Shown in pieces: positions 9,850 through 17,906 of a DNA stretch of 64,000 nt. The notes beneath the pieces are model-generated. The model saw only the letters and a program-made list of their open reading frames with translations. It made no database searches and was not told the DNA's origin. This stretch comes from JACKHO01 sp041398745 (lineage in GTDB: Bacteria; Planctomycetota; Planctomycetia; Planctomycetales; Planctomycetaceae). Both the position numbers and the translations under genes were made by a program. The stretch covers positions 434,001 through 498,000 of the forward strand of contig JAWKUB010000006.1 of the NCBI GenBank assembly GCA_041398745.1. Direction: 5' to 3'. How positions within the stretch are numbered: the stretch's first letter is position 1; the number at the start of each line of letters is the position of its first letter.

Positions 9850-9889
9850 CAGCCGAGTGGAACGCGTCATTGCCGTTTCCACTCGGCTG
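9850..9889 (-). terminator. Strong hairpin downstream of enolase
   Basis: A 13-base perfect inverted repeat (9850-9862 with 9877-9889, CAGCCGAGTGGAA paired to its complement) encloses a 14-base loop. It lies downstream of the eno stop and upstream of thiG on the same strand. No T-run follows on the minus strand, so it may be a processing or stability hairpin rather than a simple intrinsic terminator. Confidence 0.5.
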
Positions 9890-9903
9890 AGTGATTCAGA
9901 TAT

Positions 9904-9954
9904 GTAGGGTGCGTAACGCACCAACTTACTCAGGGCGAACTTCACCCACCCTAC
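9904..9954. repeat. REP-like inverted repeat (GTAGGGTG...CACCCTAC)
   Basis: GTAGGGTG at 9904-9911 is exactly complementary to CACCCTAC at 9947-9954, and the left side contains a near-palindrome TGCGTAACGCA. This resembles short intergenic REP-type sequences starting GTAGGGTGCGTAACGCACC seen in many bacterial genomes (recollection, not searched). It lies just past the enolase stop codon. Confidence 0.5.
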
Positions 9955-9966
9955 GAAAAATTGGGA

Positions 9967-11238
9967 CTAGGAAATGGTTCCACCATATACGGCTGAATCA
10001 CCGAGCATCTCTTCGATACGGAGCAGTTGGTTGTACTTGCAGATGCGATCAGTACGGCTAGCCGATCCGGTCTTGATTTGCCCGGTTCCCAAGGCGACGG
10101 CGAGGTCAGCAATGGTGGTGTCTTCGGTTTCACCTGAGCGGTGGCTCATGACGGCGGTGTAACCATTCTTATAGGCCAACTGAACGGCCTGAATGGTTTC
10201 GGTCAGCGAACCAATTTGGTTCACCTTCACGAGAATACTGTTGCCGACACCCTGCTCGATTCCCTTTTGCAAACGCGTGGAGTTGGTGACGAACAGGTCG
10301 TCACCAACGAGTTGGCACTTGCTGCCAATGGCATTGGTGAGAGCCTTCCAGGTGTCCCAGTCGTCTTCGTCGCAACCATCTTCGATGGAGCAAATGGGGT
10401 ACTTCTCAACCCAGTTGGCGAGCAATTCGACAGTACCGGCACCGTCGTAGGTCTTGCCTTCGAGGGTGTAGGTTTTCTTTTCCCGGTCATAGTATTCGCT
10501 CGACGCACAATCCAAAGCGATTTTCACCTGATCGCCAGGAGTGTAGCCAGCCTTTTCGATGGCCGTGAGAATGACTTCGATGGCGGCGTCGCCGTTTGGC
10601 AGGTCGGGAGCGAATCCACCTTCATCACCGACGGCGGTACTCAGACCTTTACCTTCAAGCACTTTCTTCAGGCTGTGGAAAACTTCGGTGCCGCAACGCA
10701 GGGCGTCGCTGAAGTTGTTGAAGCCGAGTGGCATGATCATGAATTCCTGCATGTCGATGCCGTTGTTTGCGTGGGCACCACCATTGATGATGTTCATCAT
10801 GGGAGCAGGGAGGCGATTCGCACCCACACCACCGATGTAGCGGTACAGAGGCAGACCGGACGAGGCTGCTGCAGCCTTGGCCACTGCCATCGAGCAGGCC
10901 AGAATGGCATTCGCACCGAGGCGGGACTTGTTAGGGGTGCCGTCAGCTTCAATCATGGCGCCGTCAACGGCCGATTGATCGAGGCCGTCCATGCCGAACA
11001 GAATGTCGGCCAGTTCGCCGTTCACGTTTTCGACAGCCTTCGTGACACCTTTGCCGAGGTAAACGCCCTTGTCACCGTCGCGGAGTTCGCATGCTTCGTG
11101 GGCACCTGTACTGGCACCACTGGGAACGGCAGCACGGCCACCGGCTCCGTCTTCCAGTTCGACTTCCACTTCCACAGTGGGATTGCCGCGGCTGTCGAGA
11201 ATTTGGCGACCATGAACGTGAAGAATGGGAGCTTGCAT
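9967..11238 (-). CDS. eno: Enolase
   Basis: Converts 2-phosphoglycerate to phosphoenolpyruvate in glycolysis; cytoplasmic and Mg-dependent, and in other bacteria sometimes associated with RNA-degrading complexes. ATG 11238 gives 423 residues starting MQAPILHVHGRQILDSRGNP, the canonical N-terminus; 12 further in-frame upstream codons were discarded. Signatures present: SGASTGAHEACELRDG, NIINGGAHANNGIDMQEFMI, GDEGGFAPDL, SIEDGCDEDDWDTW, LVGDDLFVTN and SHRSGETEDTTIADLAVALG (enolase signature with the catalytic region), followed by GQIKTGSASRTDRICKYNQL. Length is normal for the family (about 430). It is separated from thiG by about 190 bases that hold a hairpin and a REP-like repeat, so the two are probably not one simple operon. 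Confidence 0.98.
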   Translation of the reverse strand: MQAPILHVHGRQILDSRGNPTVEVEVELEDGAGGRAAVPSGASTGAHEACELRDGDKGVYLGKGVTKAVENVNGELADILFGMDGLDQSAVDGAMIEADGTPNKSRLGANAILACSMAVAKAAAASSGLPLYRYIGGVGANRLPAPMMNIINGGAHANNGIDMQEFMIMPLGFNNFSDALRCGTEVFHSLKKVLEGKGLSTAVGDEGGFAPDLPNGDAAIEVILTAIEKAGYTPGDQVKIALDCASSEYYDREKKTYTLEGKTYDGAGTVELLANWVEKYPICSIEDGCDEDDWDTWKALTNAIGSKCQLVGDDLFVTNSTRLQKGIEQGVGNSILVKVNQIGSLTETIQAVQLAYKNGYTAVMSHRSGETEDTTIADLAVALGTGQIKTGSASRTDRICKYNQLLRIEEMLGDSAVYGGTIS

Positions 11239-11672
11239 AACACCAGTTCCAGTTGAATTCTTGGGCGGCGACACAGAGGTGTTTCGCCTTGGATTTAGCC
11301 TGATTTTGCGCGGTTTGTATCACACGTGCCAGAGGCGAACCAGCGAGTGCAAGAAATCCACATGCTCCGATGGAAGAAGTCGTAACGAATGGACTGCCGC
11401 CCGCCTGAGCGTAAGGCGTGGCATGAACTTCAGATATGACGATTTGTTGCAAACCGTCATCAGTCGAAGTTGTACGGGCGACACGTTGTAAATTGTGTGC
11501 AACCTCTTTTCAATCTGCACCTTACGGACGAATGGAACTGGTTTGCAATGGTTCGCACGATAGCGGGTAGCCTGAGAATCGTGTTAAGCTTTTCCTGTCG
11601 CGAAACTCGCGTAGAATACGTGGCTTGGCAAACATCCCCCCCGAATTGCAGAACGACGATCAAAGGATCCCG
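11239..11672. other. Intergenic region between eno and the metalloprotease gene
   Basis: About 430 bases separate the divergent eno (minus) and metalloprotease (plus) genes, so promoters for both should lie here. TAGAAT at 11612-11617 could be a -10 element for the plus-strand gene, but no convincing -35 partner is present. Short ORFs inside it have no recognisable features. Nothing else was seen. Confidence 0.4.
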
Positions 11673-14270
11673 ATGAAATCTGTCCAACGATTCTGGCTGC
11701 TCGCGTGCCTCAGCGCGATGTTGTGTACCGGCTTTGCGGCCGCCCAGGAGAAATCAAAGTTCGATCAGCTTACGGAAGGAAAGAAGAAGCTCGACGGGAT
11801 GTGGACGACGTATCAGAAGGATCAGCAACTTCTGGTCGCTCTGACACCGACCGACCTGAAGCGTGAGTACATTTTCATTCCTTCGATTGCGAAAGGAATT
11901 AGTCGCGGAGACGTGCTCGGAGGCATGTCATGGGGCGACGGCGAAGATGCCATATGGGCGTTCAAAGTCGTGGACGAGAAACTGTTCATTATGCGACGGA
12001 ACGTCCGCTTCCGCGCCAAGCCAAATACACCCGAGGCAACGGCGGTCAGCCTCGCTTACAGCGACAGTGTTTTGTACGCGTTGCCAATTCTGACAAAAGG
12101 CCCCAACAGCACCGTCCTGGTCGATATGACTTCTGTGTTCATGAATGATGATCAGAAGATTGGCCAGGCCATTGGTCCAGGATTCCGCTTCATGAGCGAC
12201 CGATCAACCTGGTCAAAAATCAAGAACTTTGCTGAAAACCTGGAAGTGCAGGTCAACGCGGTCTACTCAGGGTCGATTGGAATCGACACCGTTCCCGATT
12301 CACGTGGTGTGCAGGTTGGAATTCACTACAGCCTGAGCGTGTTGCCGCCCGTTGGCTCCAACGGATTCAAACCACGTGTCGCAGATGACCGCGTCGGATT
12401 CTTCCTGACAGCTATCAAAGACTTCTCGGATGACGATGCTCCCGAGCATTTTGTGCGTTACGTGAACCGCTGGAACTTGCAGAAGCTCGACCCGAGTATT
12501 GATCTCTCACCACCAAAGGAACCAATTCGGTTCTACATTGAGAACACCTGTCCCATTGCACTGCGGCCAACGGTTGAGGCGGGAATTCTGGAGTGGAACA
12601 AAGCATTCGAGAAACTCGGATTTGCCGGCGCAATCAAAGTGGATCAGGAACCGAATGATCCCGATTTCGATCCTGAAAACATTCGGTACAACACCTTCCG
12701 CTGGATTACCGCTGAAGCCGACTTCGCCATGGGACCGTCTCGCGTCGATCCCCGAACCGGTCAAATCCTCGACGCCGATATCATTTTCGATGCAGGCTTT
12801 CTTGAAGGTTGGGACAGTAAGTGGGAAAGCTTCGGTCCCGATGCACAGAAATACTTCCTGCCGAACTGGTCGCCTGAAGATGAACTGCTACGTGCCGGAC
12901 ACATTGGTCCGGCACATGGACGGGACCACAATTGCCAATACTGTCGGGAAATGCAGCGACAGTTTGGCTATGCCGGTGCCGTGCTGATGGGACAAGGTGT
13001 TTCAGCCGATGGCAACTTGCCGAAAGAGCTGATTCACGAAGGACTCAAAGAAGTAGTTATGCATGAAGTGGGACACACGCTCGGACTGCGTCACAACTTC
13101 AAGGCAAGCTCCTGGAAAGCTCTCAAGGACATTGGGGACAAAGAATCTGGTCTGCGTGAAGGGACTGTGGCCAGCGTCATGGATTACGCTCCACCCAACA
13201 TCGCGGGCGATCCCAAAGAGCAAGGCTTATACTACAGCCAGACGCTTGGTCCGTACGACATGTGGGCCATTGAGTACGGGTACAAGGTCATTAGTGGCGA
13301 CGAAGCTGCTGAGCTTAAGAAAATCGCGGCTCGTGGTGCCGAAGAAGGACTGGACTACGCAACCGACGAAGACACCCGCAGCTTCGACCCCGATCCACTT
13401 TCCAATCGATTCGATTTGGGAAGTGAGCCACTCGAATTCGTCGAACGGCAAATGGCCCGGTCAATGGAACTCATTCCGAAGGTTGTTGACCGGACTGTCA
13501 AAGACGGCGAAGGGTACCAGCGTGCTCGCCAATCATTCGGACTGCTGCTGGGTGAGTACTGGCGGTCTGCTGGATTCGCTGCCCGCTACCCGGGTGGTGT
13601 GTATGTGCACCGCGATCACAAGGGGGACAAAGACGCTCGCCCACCATTCGAAGTGGTTGAAGCGGAGAAACAACGCAAGGCCATGAAGATTCTGGCCGAC
13701 AGCATTTTCGCTCCTGAACTCGATGGCACGAAGCTGAACTATCTAGCCGCTTCACGCTGGCGTCACTGGGGTGAAGAGAGCCTGTTGCGACTCGACTATC
13801 CCATTCACGACACCGTGCTGAGCATGCAAAGCATGGTGCTCTCGCAGGTCATGGATTCGATGACTCTCGGTCGTATTGTCGACAACGAACAGAAGGTGGC
13901 CGCCGATGCAGACGCCTACACGTTGCCAGAACACTTCACCCTGCTGACCGACTCCATTTTCAGCGAATGGATGAAAGTTGAAAAAGGGGAGTTCACGAAC
14001 CGGAATCCGCTCATTAACAGCTACCGTCGCAACCTGCAGCGCGAGACTCTGCGTCGGCTCTGCCTGCTGGTGACGCACGGCATGTCGGCACCGGCTGATG
14101 CACGTACGCTGGCTCGTATGAAACTGGTCGAGCTTCAAGGAAAAATCGACCAGCTTCTAAAGGCCAAAGGTGTCAAGCTGGACGACTACAGCAAGGCTCA
14201 TTTGATGGACTGTCAGACAGTTATCGAGCGAGCGCTCGACGCCGAGGTTTCTGTCAGTTCAGCGAACTGA
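11673..14270 (+). CDS. Secreted zinc-dependent metalloprotease (DUF5117/DUF5118/DUF4953 type)
   Basis: Large exported metallopeptidase. ATG 11673 has AAGGA about 6 bases upstream and yields 865 residues with a signal peptide (MKSVQRFWLLACLSAMLCTG, cleavage near AAAQE). Residues 464-474 read HEVGHTLGLRH, the HExxHxxGxxH zinc motif of metzincins, followed by FKASS. Before it lie the N-terminal domains typical of this family (GMWTTYQKDQQLLVALTPTD; DKLFIMRRNVRFRA-like strand regions) and after it a long helical C-terminal region. A GHRDHNCQYC-like segment with two cysteines (HGRDHNCQYC) precedes the active site. The substrate is unknown; the location should be periplasmic or extracellular. It is followed by an 11-base-stem hairpin. 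Confidence 0.9.
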   Translation: MKSVQRFWLLACLSAMLCTGFAAAQEKSKFDQLTEGKKKLDGMWTTYQKDQQLLVALTPTDLKREYIFIPSIAKGISRGDVLGGMSWGDGEDAIWAFKVVDEKLFIMRRNVRFRAKPNTPEATAVSLAYSDSVLYALPILTKGPNSTVLVDMTSVFMNDDQKIGQAIGPGFRFMSDRSTWSKIKNFAENLEVQVNAVYSGSIGIDTVPDSRGVQVGIHYSLSVLPPVGSNGFKPRVADDRVGFFLTAIKDFSDDDAPEHFVRYVNRWNLQKLDPSIDLSPPKEPIRFYIENTCPIALRPTVEAGILEWNKAFEKLGFAGAIKVDQEPNDPDFDPENIRYNTFRWITAEADFAMGPSRVDPRTGQILDADIIFDAGFLEGWDSKWESFGPDAQKYFLPNWSPEDELLRAGHIGPAHGRDHNCQYCREMQRQFGYAGAVLMGQGVSADGNLPKELIHEGLKEVVMHEVGHTLGLRHNFKASSWKALKDIGDKESGLREGTVASVMDYAPPNIAGDPKEQGLYYSQTLGPYDMWAIEYGYKVISGDEAAELKKIAARGAEEGLDYATDEDTRSFDPDPLSNRFDLGSEPLEFVERQMARSMELIPKVVDRTVKDGEGYQRARQSFGLLLGEYWRSAGFAARYPGGVYVHRDHKGDKDARPPFEVVEAEKQRKAMKILADSIFAPELDGTKLNYLAASRWRHWGEESLLRLDYPIHDTVLSMQSMVLSQVMDSMTLGRIVDNEQKVAADADAYTLPEHFTLLTDSIFSEWMKVEKGEFTNRNPLINSYRRNLQRETLRRLCLLVTHGMSAPADARTLARMKLVELQGKIDQLLKAKGVKLDDYSKAHLMDCQTVIERALDAEVSVSSAN

Positions 14271-14298
14271 CGCATCGAAAACTCTCAATGTTTTCTCC

Positions 14299-14331
14299 GT
14301 GCAGATTGCTTCCTTTGGGGGCAATCTGCAC
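14299..14331 (+). terminator. Hairpin after the metalloprotease gene
   Basis: GTGCAGATTGC (14299-14309) pairs perfectly with GCAATCTGCAC (14321-14331) around an 11-base loop. It starts 28 bases after the metalloprotease stop and is followed by a pyrimidine-rich tail (TCTTCATTC) rather than a pure T-run. Confidence 0.65.
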
Positions 14332-14465
14332 TCTTCATTCTGGGACTTGCCGCGAAACGCTGTTGACTCACTACCCCGATCCCCTACGATGCCCGCTTAG
14401 CCCGTCTCACTGGGGGACGGTGTGTTTGTACGTCAGCAGCAGTAATTGACTGTAGGAATTGAGAG

Positions 14466-15074
14466 ATGGCCGAGCAAAAGGCAACCAACGTTACGTGGCA
14501 CGATCACCGTGTTTCCTCCGAAGATCGCGAAGCACTCAAAGGACACAAGGGCTGCGTACTGTGGTTCACCGGCCTGAGTGGTGCTGGCAAGAGCACCGTG
14601 GCCAACACTGTTGACCACAAGCTGCACGCCATTGGCAAGCACACCTACCTGCTTGATGGCGACAACATTCGCATGGGGTTGAACAAGAACCTCGGATTTT
14701 CCGCCGAAGACCGTACCGAGAACATCCGTCGAATTGGCGAAGTGGCCAAGCTGTTCGCCGATGCAGGACTCATTACCTCGACAGCCTTCATTTCCCCATA
14801 CAAGGCTGACCGCGACCTCGTCCGTGCTCTCCTTCCAGAAGGCGAATTCATCGAAATCATGGTTGAGGCCTCGCTCGAAACCTGCGAAGCACGCGATCCG
14901 AAAGGTCTCTACAAGAAGGCCCGCGCTGGCGAAATCAAAGGCTTCACAGGAATCGACGCTCCTTACGAAGCTCCCGAGAACCCAGAACTCGTCCTCGATT
15001 CCAACACCAAGGGAATTGACGACCTGGCTGACGAAGTCATCGCTTACCTGCAGGAAAAAGGCTTCCTGTCATAG
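14466..15074 (+). CDS. cysC: Adenylylsulfate (APS) kinase
   Basis: Phosphorylates APS to PAPS in sulfate activation, providing the donor for sulfation or assimilatory reduction. The 202-residue product starts MAEQKATNVTWHDHRVSSED, a typical CysC opening. Motifs: P-loop GLSGAGKST (residues 36-44), LDGDNIRMGLNKNLGFSAED (APS-binding region), ENIRRIGEVAKLFADAGLI, TAFISPYKADRDLVR and DPKGLYKKARAGEIKGFTGI, all family hallmarks. No sulfurylase (cysD/cysN or sat) gene is adjacent, so the kinase stands alone here. A textbook intrinsic terminator follows 25 bases after the stop. Confidence 0.97.
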   Translation: MAEQKATNVTWHDHRVSSEDREALKGHKGCVLWFTGLSGAGKSTVANTVDHKLHAIGKHTYLLDGDNIRMGLNKNLGFSAEDRTENIRRIGEVAKLFADAGLITSTAFISPYKADRDLVRALLPEGEFIEIMVEASLETCEARDPKGLYKKARAGEIKGFTGIDAPYEAPENPELVLDSNTKGIDDLADEVIAYLQEKGFLS

Positions 15075-15099
15075 GCTGAGTGCCATTTGATAAAACGAA

Positions 15100-15140
15100 C
15101 AAGGCTCCCTGACAGCAATGTCGGGGAGCCTTGTTTTTTT
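15100..15140 (+). terminator. Intrinsic terminator of cysC
   Basis: A 15-pair stem with one T-G wobble: CAAGGCTCCC-T-GACA pairs with TGTC-G-GGGAGCCTTG around a GCAA tetraloop (GNRA type), followed directly by seven T residues (15134-15140). Confidence 0.93.
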
Positions 15141-15160
15141 GAGGTGGGTGTCTCCAGAGC

Positions 15161-15607
15161 CTATTCAGGTTTTGCGGCGGAGCAGGCAAACTCGAGCCGG
15201 ACGGTGACTTTCCCGTCAACGGAGACCTTCCCCTTCAGGAAAAATGCATTCGACACTCGTTCGGTGAGTTCAATTTCCAGTTCGAGCGTATCGCCCGGGC
15301 GGACCATTTTGCGGAACTGCACGTTGTTGAGCCGAGTAACGACGGGAACTTCATCACTTCCGGTCGGCACAAGCTGAGCGATGAGGACCGCTCCCGCCTG
15401 GAACGCGGCCTCACATTGAAGGACGCCGGGTAACACCGGGAAGTTCGGGTAGTGACCTTGAAAGACCGGAAGGTCTGCGGAAATGTGCTTGCGGGCCACA
15501 ATGCGGGAGTCGGTCAACTCGGTGACTTCGTCCAGCCAGAGGAACGGCTCGCGGTGCGGAATGCTGGCTTCGATTTCCGCTTTGGAAAGTGTTCGGACGT
15601 TGGTCAT
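15161..15607 (-). CDS. fabZ: 3-hydroxyacyl-ACP dehydratase, FabZ-like hotdog protein
   Basis: Hotdog-fold dehydratase of type II fatty acid synthesis, converting 3-hydroxyacyl-ACP to trans-2-enoyl-ACP. The 148-residue protein carries IPHREPFLWLDEV near the N-terminus. It also carries the active-site helix FQGHYPNFPVLPGVLQCEA, with catalytic His52 and Glu66, and RPGDTLELEIELTERVSNAF. These match FabZ closely. Planctomycetes often have several FabZ/FabA-like copies, and without acpP or fabD/F/G neighbours it could be a paralogue serving lipid A or polyketide-like pathways. The gene converges with cysC; the cysC terminator lies between them. Confidence 0.9.
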   Translation of the reverse strand: MTNVRTLSKAEIEASIPHREPFLWLDEVTELTDSRIVARKHISADLPVFQGHYPNFPVLPGVLQCEAAFQAGAVLIAQLVPTGSDEVPVVTRLNNVQFRKMVRPGDTLELEIELTERVSNAFFLKGKVSVDGKVTVRLEFACSAAKPE

Positions 15608-15888
15608 GACTCATTCGATATGTTGGAAACGAGGTAGGTTGATCTGGCGGGATGGTAGGGCCGATTCCGCGTCAGTCAAAGTCGAAGTACTGCCCGGTTC
15701 AATTTGCGTTGCCCAAACAGGCTGTGTTGTGCGCTGAACGTCAGATTTCCAATCGCTAAGCCTGAAACAAAGAAATCGTGGTGTTCGGGCGTTGAACATA
15801 GTAGAATCTGGCCGTCAAAGGCGATGATTTGCGTGTGCGTAGTTTGTGGTCAACGAAATTCTCGCCGGGCATCACTAGAGGATTCCTC
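15608..15888. other. Divergent intergenic region, fabZ-like / unknown 172-residue gene
   Basis: About 280 bases between two divergent genes. No strong hairpin, repeat or convincing promoter pair was seen; AGAGGA near 15880 is the ribosome binding site of the plus-strand gene. Confidence 0.3.
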
Positions 15889-16407
15889 ATGGAACCATCA
15901 ACCACGTCTGCTGCAGAATCGATTCCGGCCTTTGTTTCCGTTCGAATTGCCCCGACAAATCGCGAACCATTTGAGTTCTCGGGATGCCTGCTGGCCGAGT
16001 CGATTGGCGAAGAATCGTCCGGTGGCGAAGCCTTGGCCTTTCACTCTCTGCGGGTTTATCAGGTGGAAGCAGATGGTATTATGGTGGTAATCGAATTCCA
16101 CGGGCACGATGTGGCATTTGTCGAAGCAGAACTTGTTTCGTCACTAGATGAAGTGGACGACTTCTTCAGCATTTACGCCGCAGATTGCTTCCAGGAATTC
16201 TGCCCTTCGGTCGCGCATCCTGGTTTTTCCGAGCAGGAAGCTGTCCGCAAATTTGAAGCGCAGACCGCAGTCATCCTTGAGGAACTAGCGAAGTTCGCCA
16301 CCAATTCCCCAATGGTCGCCGCCGCTTCGCCGCTTGCAGGCTTGGCTGGCTCGACAAAGCAGGTCACTCAGGAAGAGTTACAACCGGGCGCCAATCTTGG
16401 CCAGTAA
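15889..16407 (+). CDS. Hypothetical protein, 172 residues
   Basis: Not recognised. ATG 15889 is preceded by AGAGGA at good spacing; an upstream in-frame ATG at 15829 lacks one. The product is acidic and cytoplasmic-looking with no signal or membrane segment. The first half is strand-rich (FVSVRIAPTNREPFEFSGCL, FHSLRVYQVEADGIMVVIEF), and the second half is helical with a hydrophobic Ala/Leu tail (NSPMVAAASPLAGLAGS). The pattern of the first half resembles a small beta-sandwich, but no family could be named. A strong 14-base-stem hairpin follows the gene. Confidence 0.72.
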   Translation: MEPSTTSAAESIPAFVSVRIAPTNREPFEFSGCLLAESIGEESSGGEALAFHSLRVYQVEADGIMVVIEFHGHDVAFVEAELVSSLDEVDDFFSIYAADCFQEFCPSVAHPGFSEQEAVRKFEAQTAVILEELAKFATNSPMVAAASPLAGLAGSTKQVTQEELQPGANLGQ

Positions 16408-16436
16408 GGCCCACTTCAGGACAAGGTCCAATCTGA

Positions 16437-16471
16437 GAAGCGGCCACAAGTTGTGCACTTGTGGCCGCTTC
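16437..16471 (+). terminator. Hairpin terminator between convergent genes
   Basis: GAAGCGGCCACAAG (16437-16450) pairs perfectly over 14 bases with 16458-16471, with a 7-base loop (TTGTGCA), and is followed by GCTTTTG on the plus strand. It separates the 172-residue gene from the convergent NHL-propeller gene and could serve both. Confidence 0.75.
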
Positions 16472-16501
16472 GCTTTTGCCCGAGCGCAGAGCGACTTGTA
16501 T

Positions 16502-17497
16502 CTAGCGGACGCGGACGAGTTTCATAAGGCGGCCGGAGACGTTCCAGTCTTGGACGTACAAGTTTCCGTCTTTGTCCCAGTACGATCCGTGCGTTCCGCT
16601 GAACACACCTTCGACCCAATCCTCTTGTTTCACGCCAAAGCTGCGACCAAGTGCCGGGTCGGGGTTATTGCCGAGGACAGCAATAATGGTGTTGTTCTTG
16701 TCCAGAATGACTACGCGGCCATGCAAGTCGGGGACAGAAACAAAGTCACCCTGAATTGCGACTGAGGTTGGCATTCCCAGTCCGGTAATGACTTCTTCGA
16801 TGTAGTTGCCGTCCAAATCGTAGTGCAGCAGGCGACCTTTCGGCTGGTGATTCCGATCGCAAATCAGCAGGCGTGGAGGATCGTAGCGGGTGTCGAGCGT
16901 CATGCCGTGTGCGGTATTGAACTCCTTCAAGTTGTTTCCCTTGGTACCAAAGTGCATGAGGTATTTGCCGTCTTTGTCGAACTTGAAGATATGGTTGCTG
17001 GCATATCCGTCCGACAGGAAAATGTCGCCGTTGGGAGCCACGGTAATCGCCGTCGGATTAAACTTCTTGAGGTCGAGTCCTGACTCCTTGGGAAACGGCA
17101 GTTTGAGCACGATTTCTCCAGTGTGGGCATCAAACTTCAGTCCTTCCGCACTGTTGTTACGGGCTCCGTAAATGAACTCCCTGTCCCCTTCCTTTCGGAT
17201 TTCAATATCGTGAATTGCGGTGTACTCGTCTCCAACGAAACGTCGCAGCACTTCACCTTCAGGCGAGAAGACAAACACGCCCATGTTGGCGCTTGTGTAA
17301 ATGCTACCCTCGCTGTCGACGACCACACCGCCGTGCGTCGGCCCGATAACCGACTTTCCGGCTTCGTTGAGTCCCCAGCCGGGAACTGTATCAAAGGTCA
17401 TCGCCCCTGAGCCCATACGAACGGGATCGGCGGCTACAGCCAAATTTGTAATCAGGGCCAAAGCAAGGAACGAGAAAGATCGAGATACTGACGGCAT
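16502..17497 (-). CDS. Secreted NHL-repeat beta-propeller protein
   Basis: Exported propeller protein resembling the peptidyl-alpha-hydroxyglycine lyase / 6-bladed NHL group. ATG 17497 gives 331 residues with signal peptide MPSVSRSFSFLALALITNLA, cleaved near AVAADP. Repeated blade units follow, such as GGVVVDSEGSIYTSANMGVF, HDIEIRKEGDREFIYGARNN, TAITVAPNGDIFLSDGYASN, HGMTLDTRYDPPRLLICDRN and SVAIQGDFVSVPDLHGRVVI; the last blade closes with GTHGSYWDKDGNLYVQDWNV. Such proteins are common in planctomycete surface and carbohydrate loci; catalytic activity cannot be inferred from the sequence alone. The gene is alone on its strand, divergent from dnaK. Confidence 0.87.
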   Translation of the reverse strand: MPSVSRSFSFLALALITNLAVAADPVRMGSGAMTFDTVPGWGLNEAGKSVIGPTHGGVVVDSEGSIYTSANMGVFVFSPEGEVLRRFVGDEYTAIHDIEIRKEGDREFIYGARNNSAEGLKFDAHTGEIVLKLPFPKESGLDLKKFNPTAITVAPNGDIFLSDGYASNHIFKFDKDGKYLMHFGTKGNNLKEFNTAHGMTLDTRYDPPRLLICDRNHQPKGRLLHYDLDGNYIEEVITGLGMPTSVAIQGDFVSVPDLHGRVVILDKNNTIIAVLGNNPDPALGRSFGVKQEDWVEGVFSGTHGSYWDKDGNLYVQDWNVSGRLMKLVRVR

Positions 17498-17788
17498 GGG
17501 CAGCAATCCTGGTTTGCGGGAATACTCGAATAGAATGAACGCGACGTTGGCGGAACCCAACTCGCATCAGCAAAAACTGTTCGGTGAGTATGTTCGCACC
17601 GTCTGATGATTGCAAACCAGACTGCGGACCTGGGCTGCCGCTCGATCTGGCAGAATATCTGCGGGAACAACAACTGCCAAAATTGCACTCACAAGAGATT
17701 CGCCTAGGCCTTTCGTTGGTGTCAAAGTGGCAGCATTGGTCGCGACGTTCCGTCTGCAAGTTATTAAAAAGCAGTATGTTACAGCATC

Positions 17789-17817
17789 TTGACAGGTGTG
17801 GCGCGCTGTTTGCTTAC
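17789..17817 (+). promoter_or_regulatory. Candidate dnaK promoter
   Basis: TTGACA (17789-17794) followed after 17 bases by GCTTAC (17812-17817) lies about 90 bases before the dnaK start. The -35 is perfect and the -10 is weak. No CIRCE inverted repeat (TTAGCACTC-N9-GAGTGCTAA) was found in the 400-base region upstream of dnaK (17498-17906), which otherwise shows nothing distinctive. Confidence 0.35.
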
Positions 17818-17906
17818 TGGTTGGAGCACTGCAAAGGGCGAGACAACGTGTAACAAAGATCGCCTCAACTGAGTTGCGATCAACCAAATAAACGAGGAGC
17901 GAGATC

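Noticed and set aside
9779..9966. TPP riboswitch upstream of thiG
   Set aside because: None of the conserved THI-box segments (CTGAGA, ACCTGA) are present in a suitable arrangement; only a hairpin and a REP-like repeat are seen.
10141..11256. Plus-strand open frame of 371 codons
   Set aside because: Antisense shadow of enolase, which is certain from its motifs.
17584..17853. Plus-strand 89-codon frame upstream of dnaK
   Set aside because: No good ribosome binding site, no recognisable features, and it covers the region where the dnaK promoter should lie.
17498..17906. CIRCE/HrcA operator before dnaK
   Set aside because: No match to the TTAGCACTC-N9-GAGTGCTAA inverted repeat on either strand.
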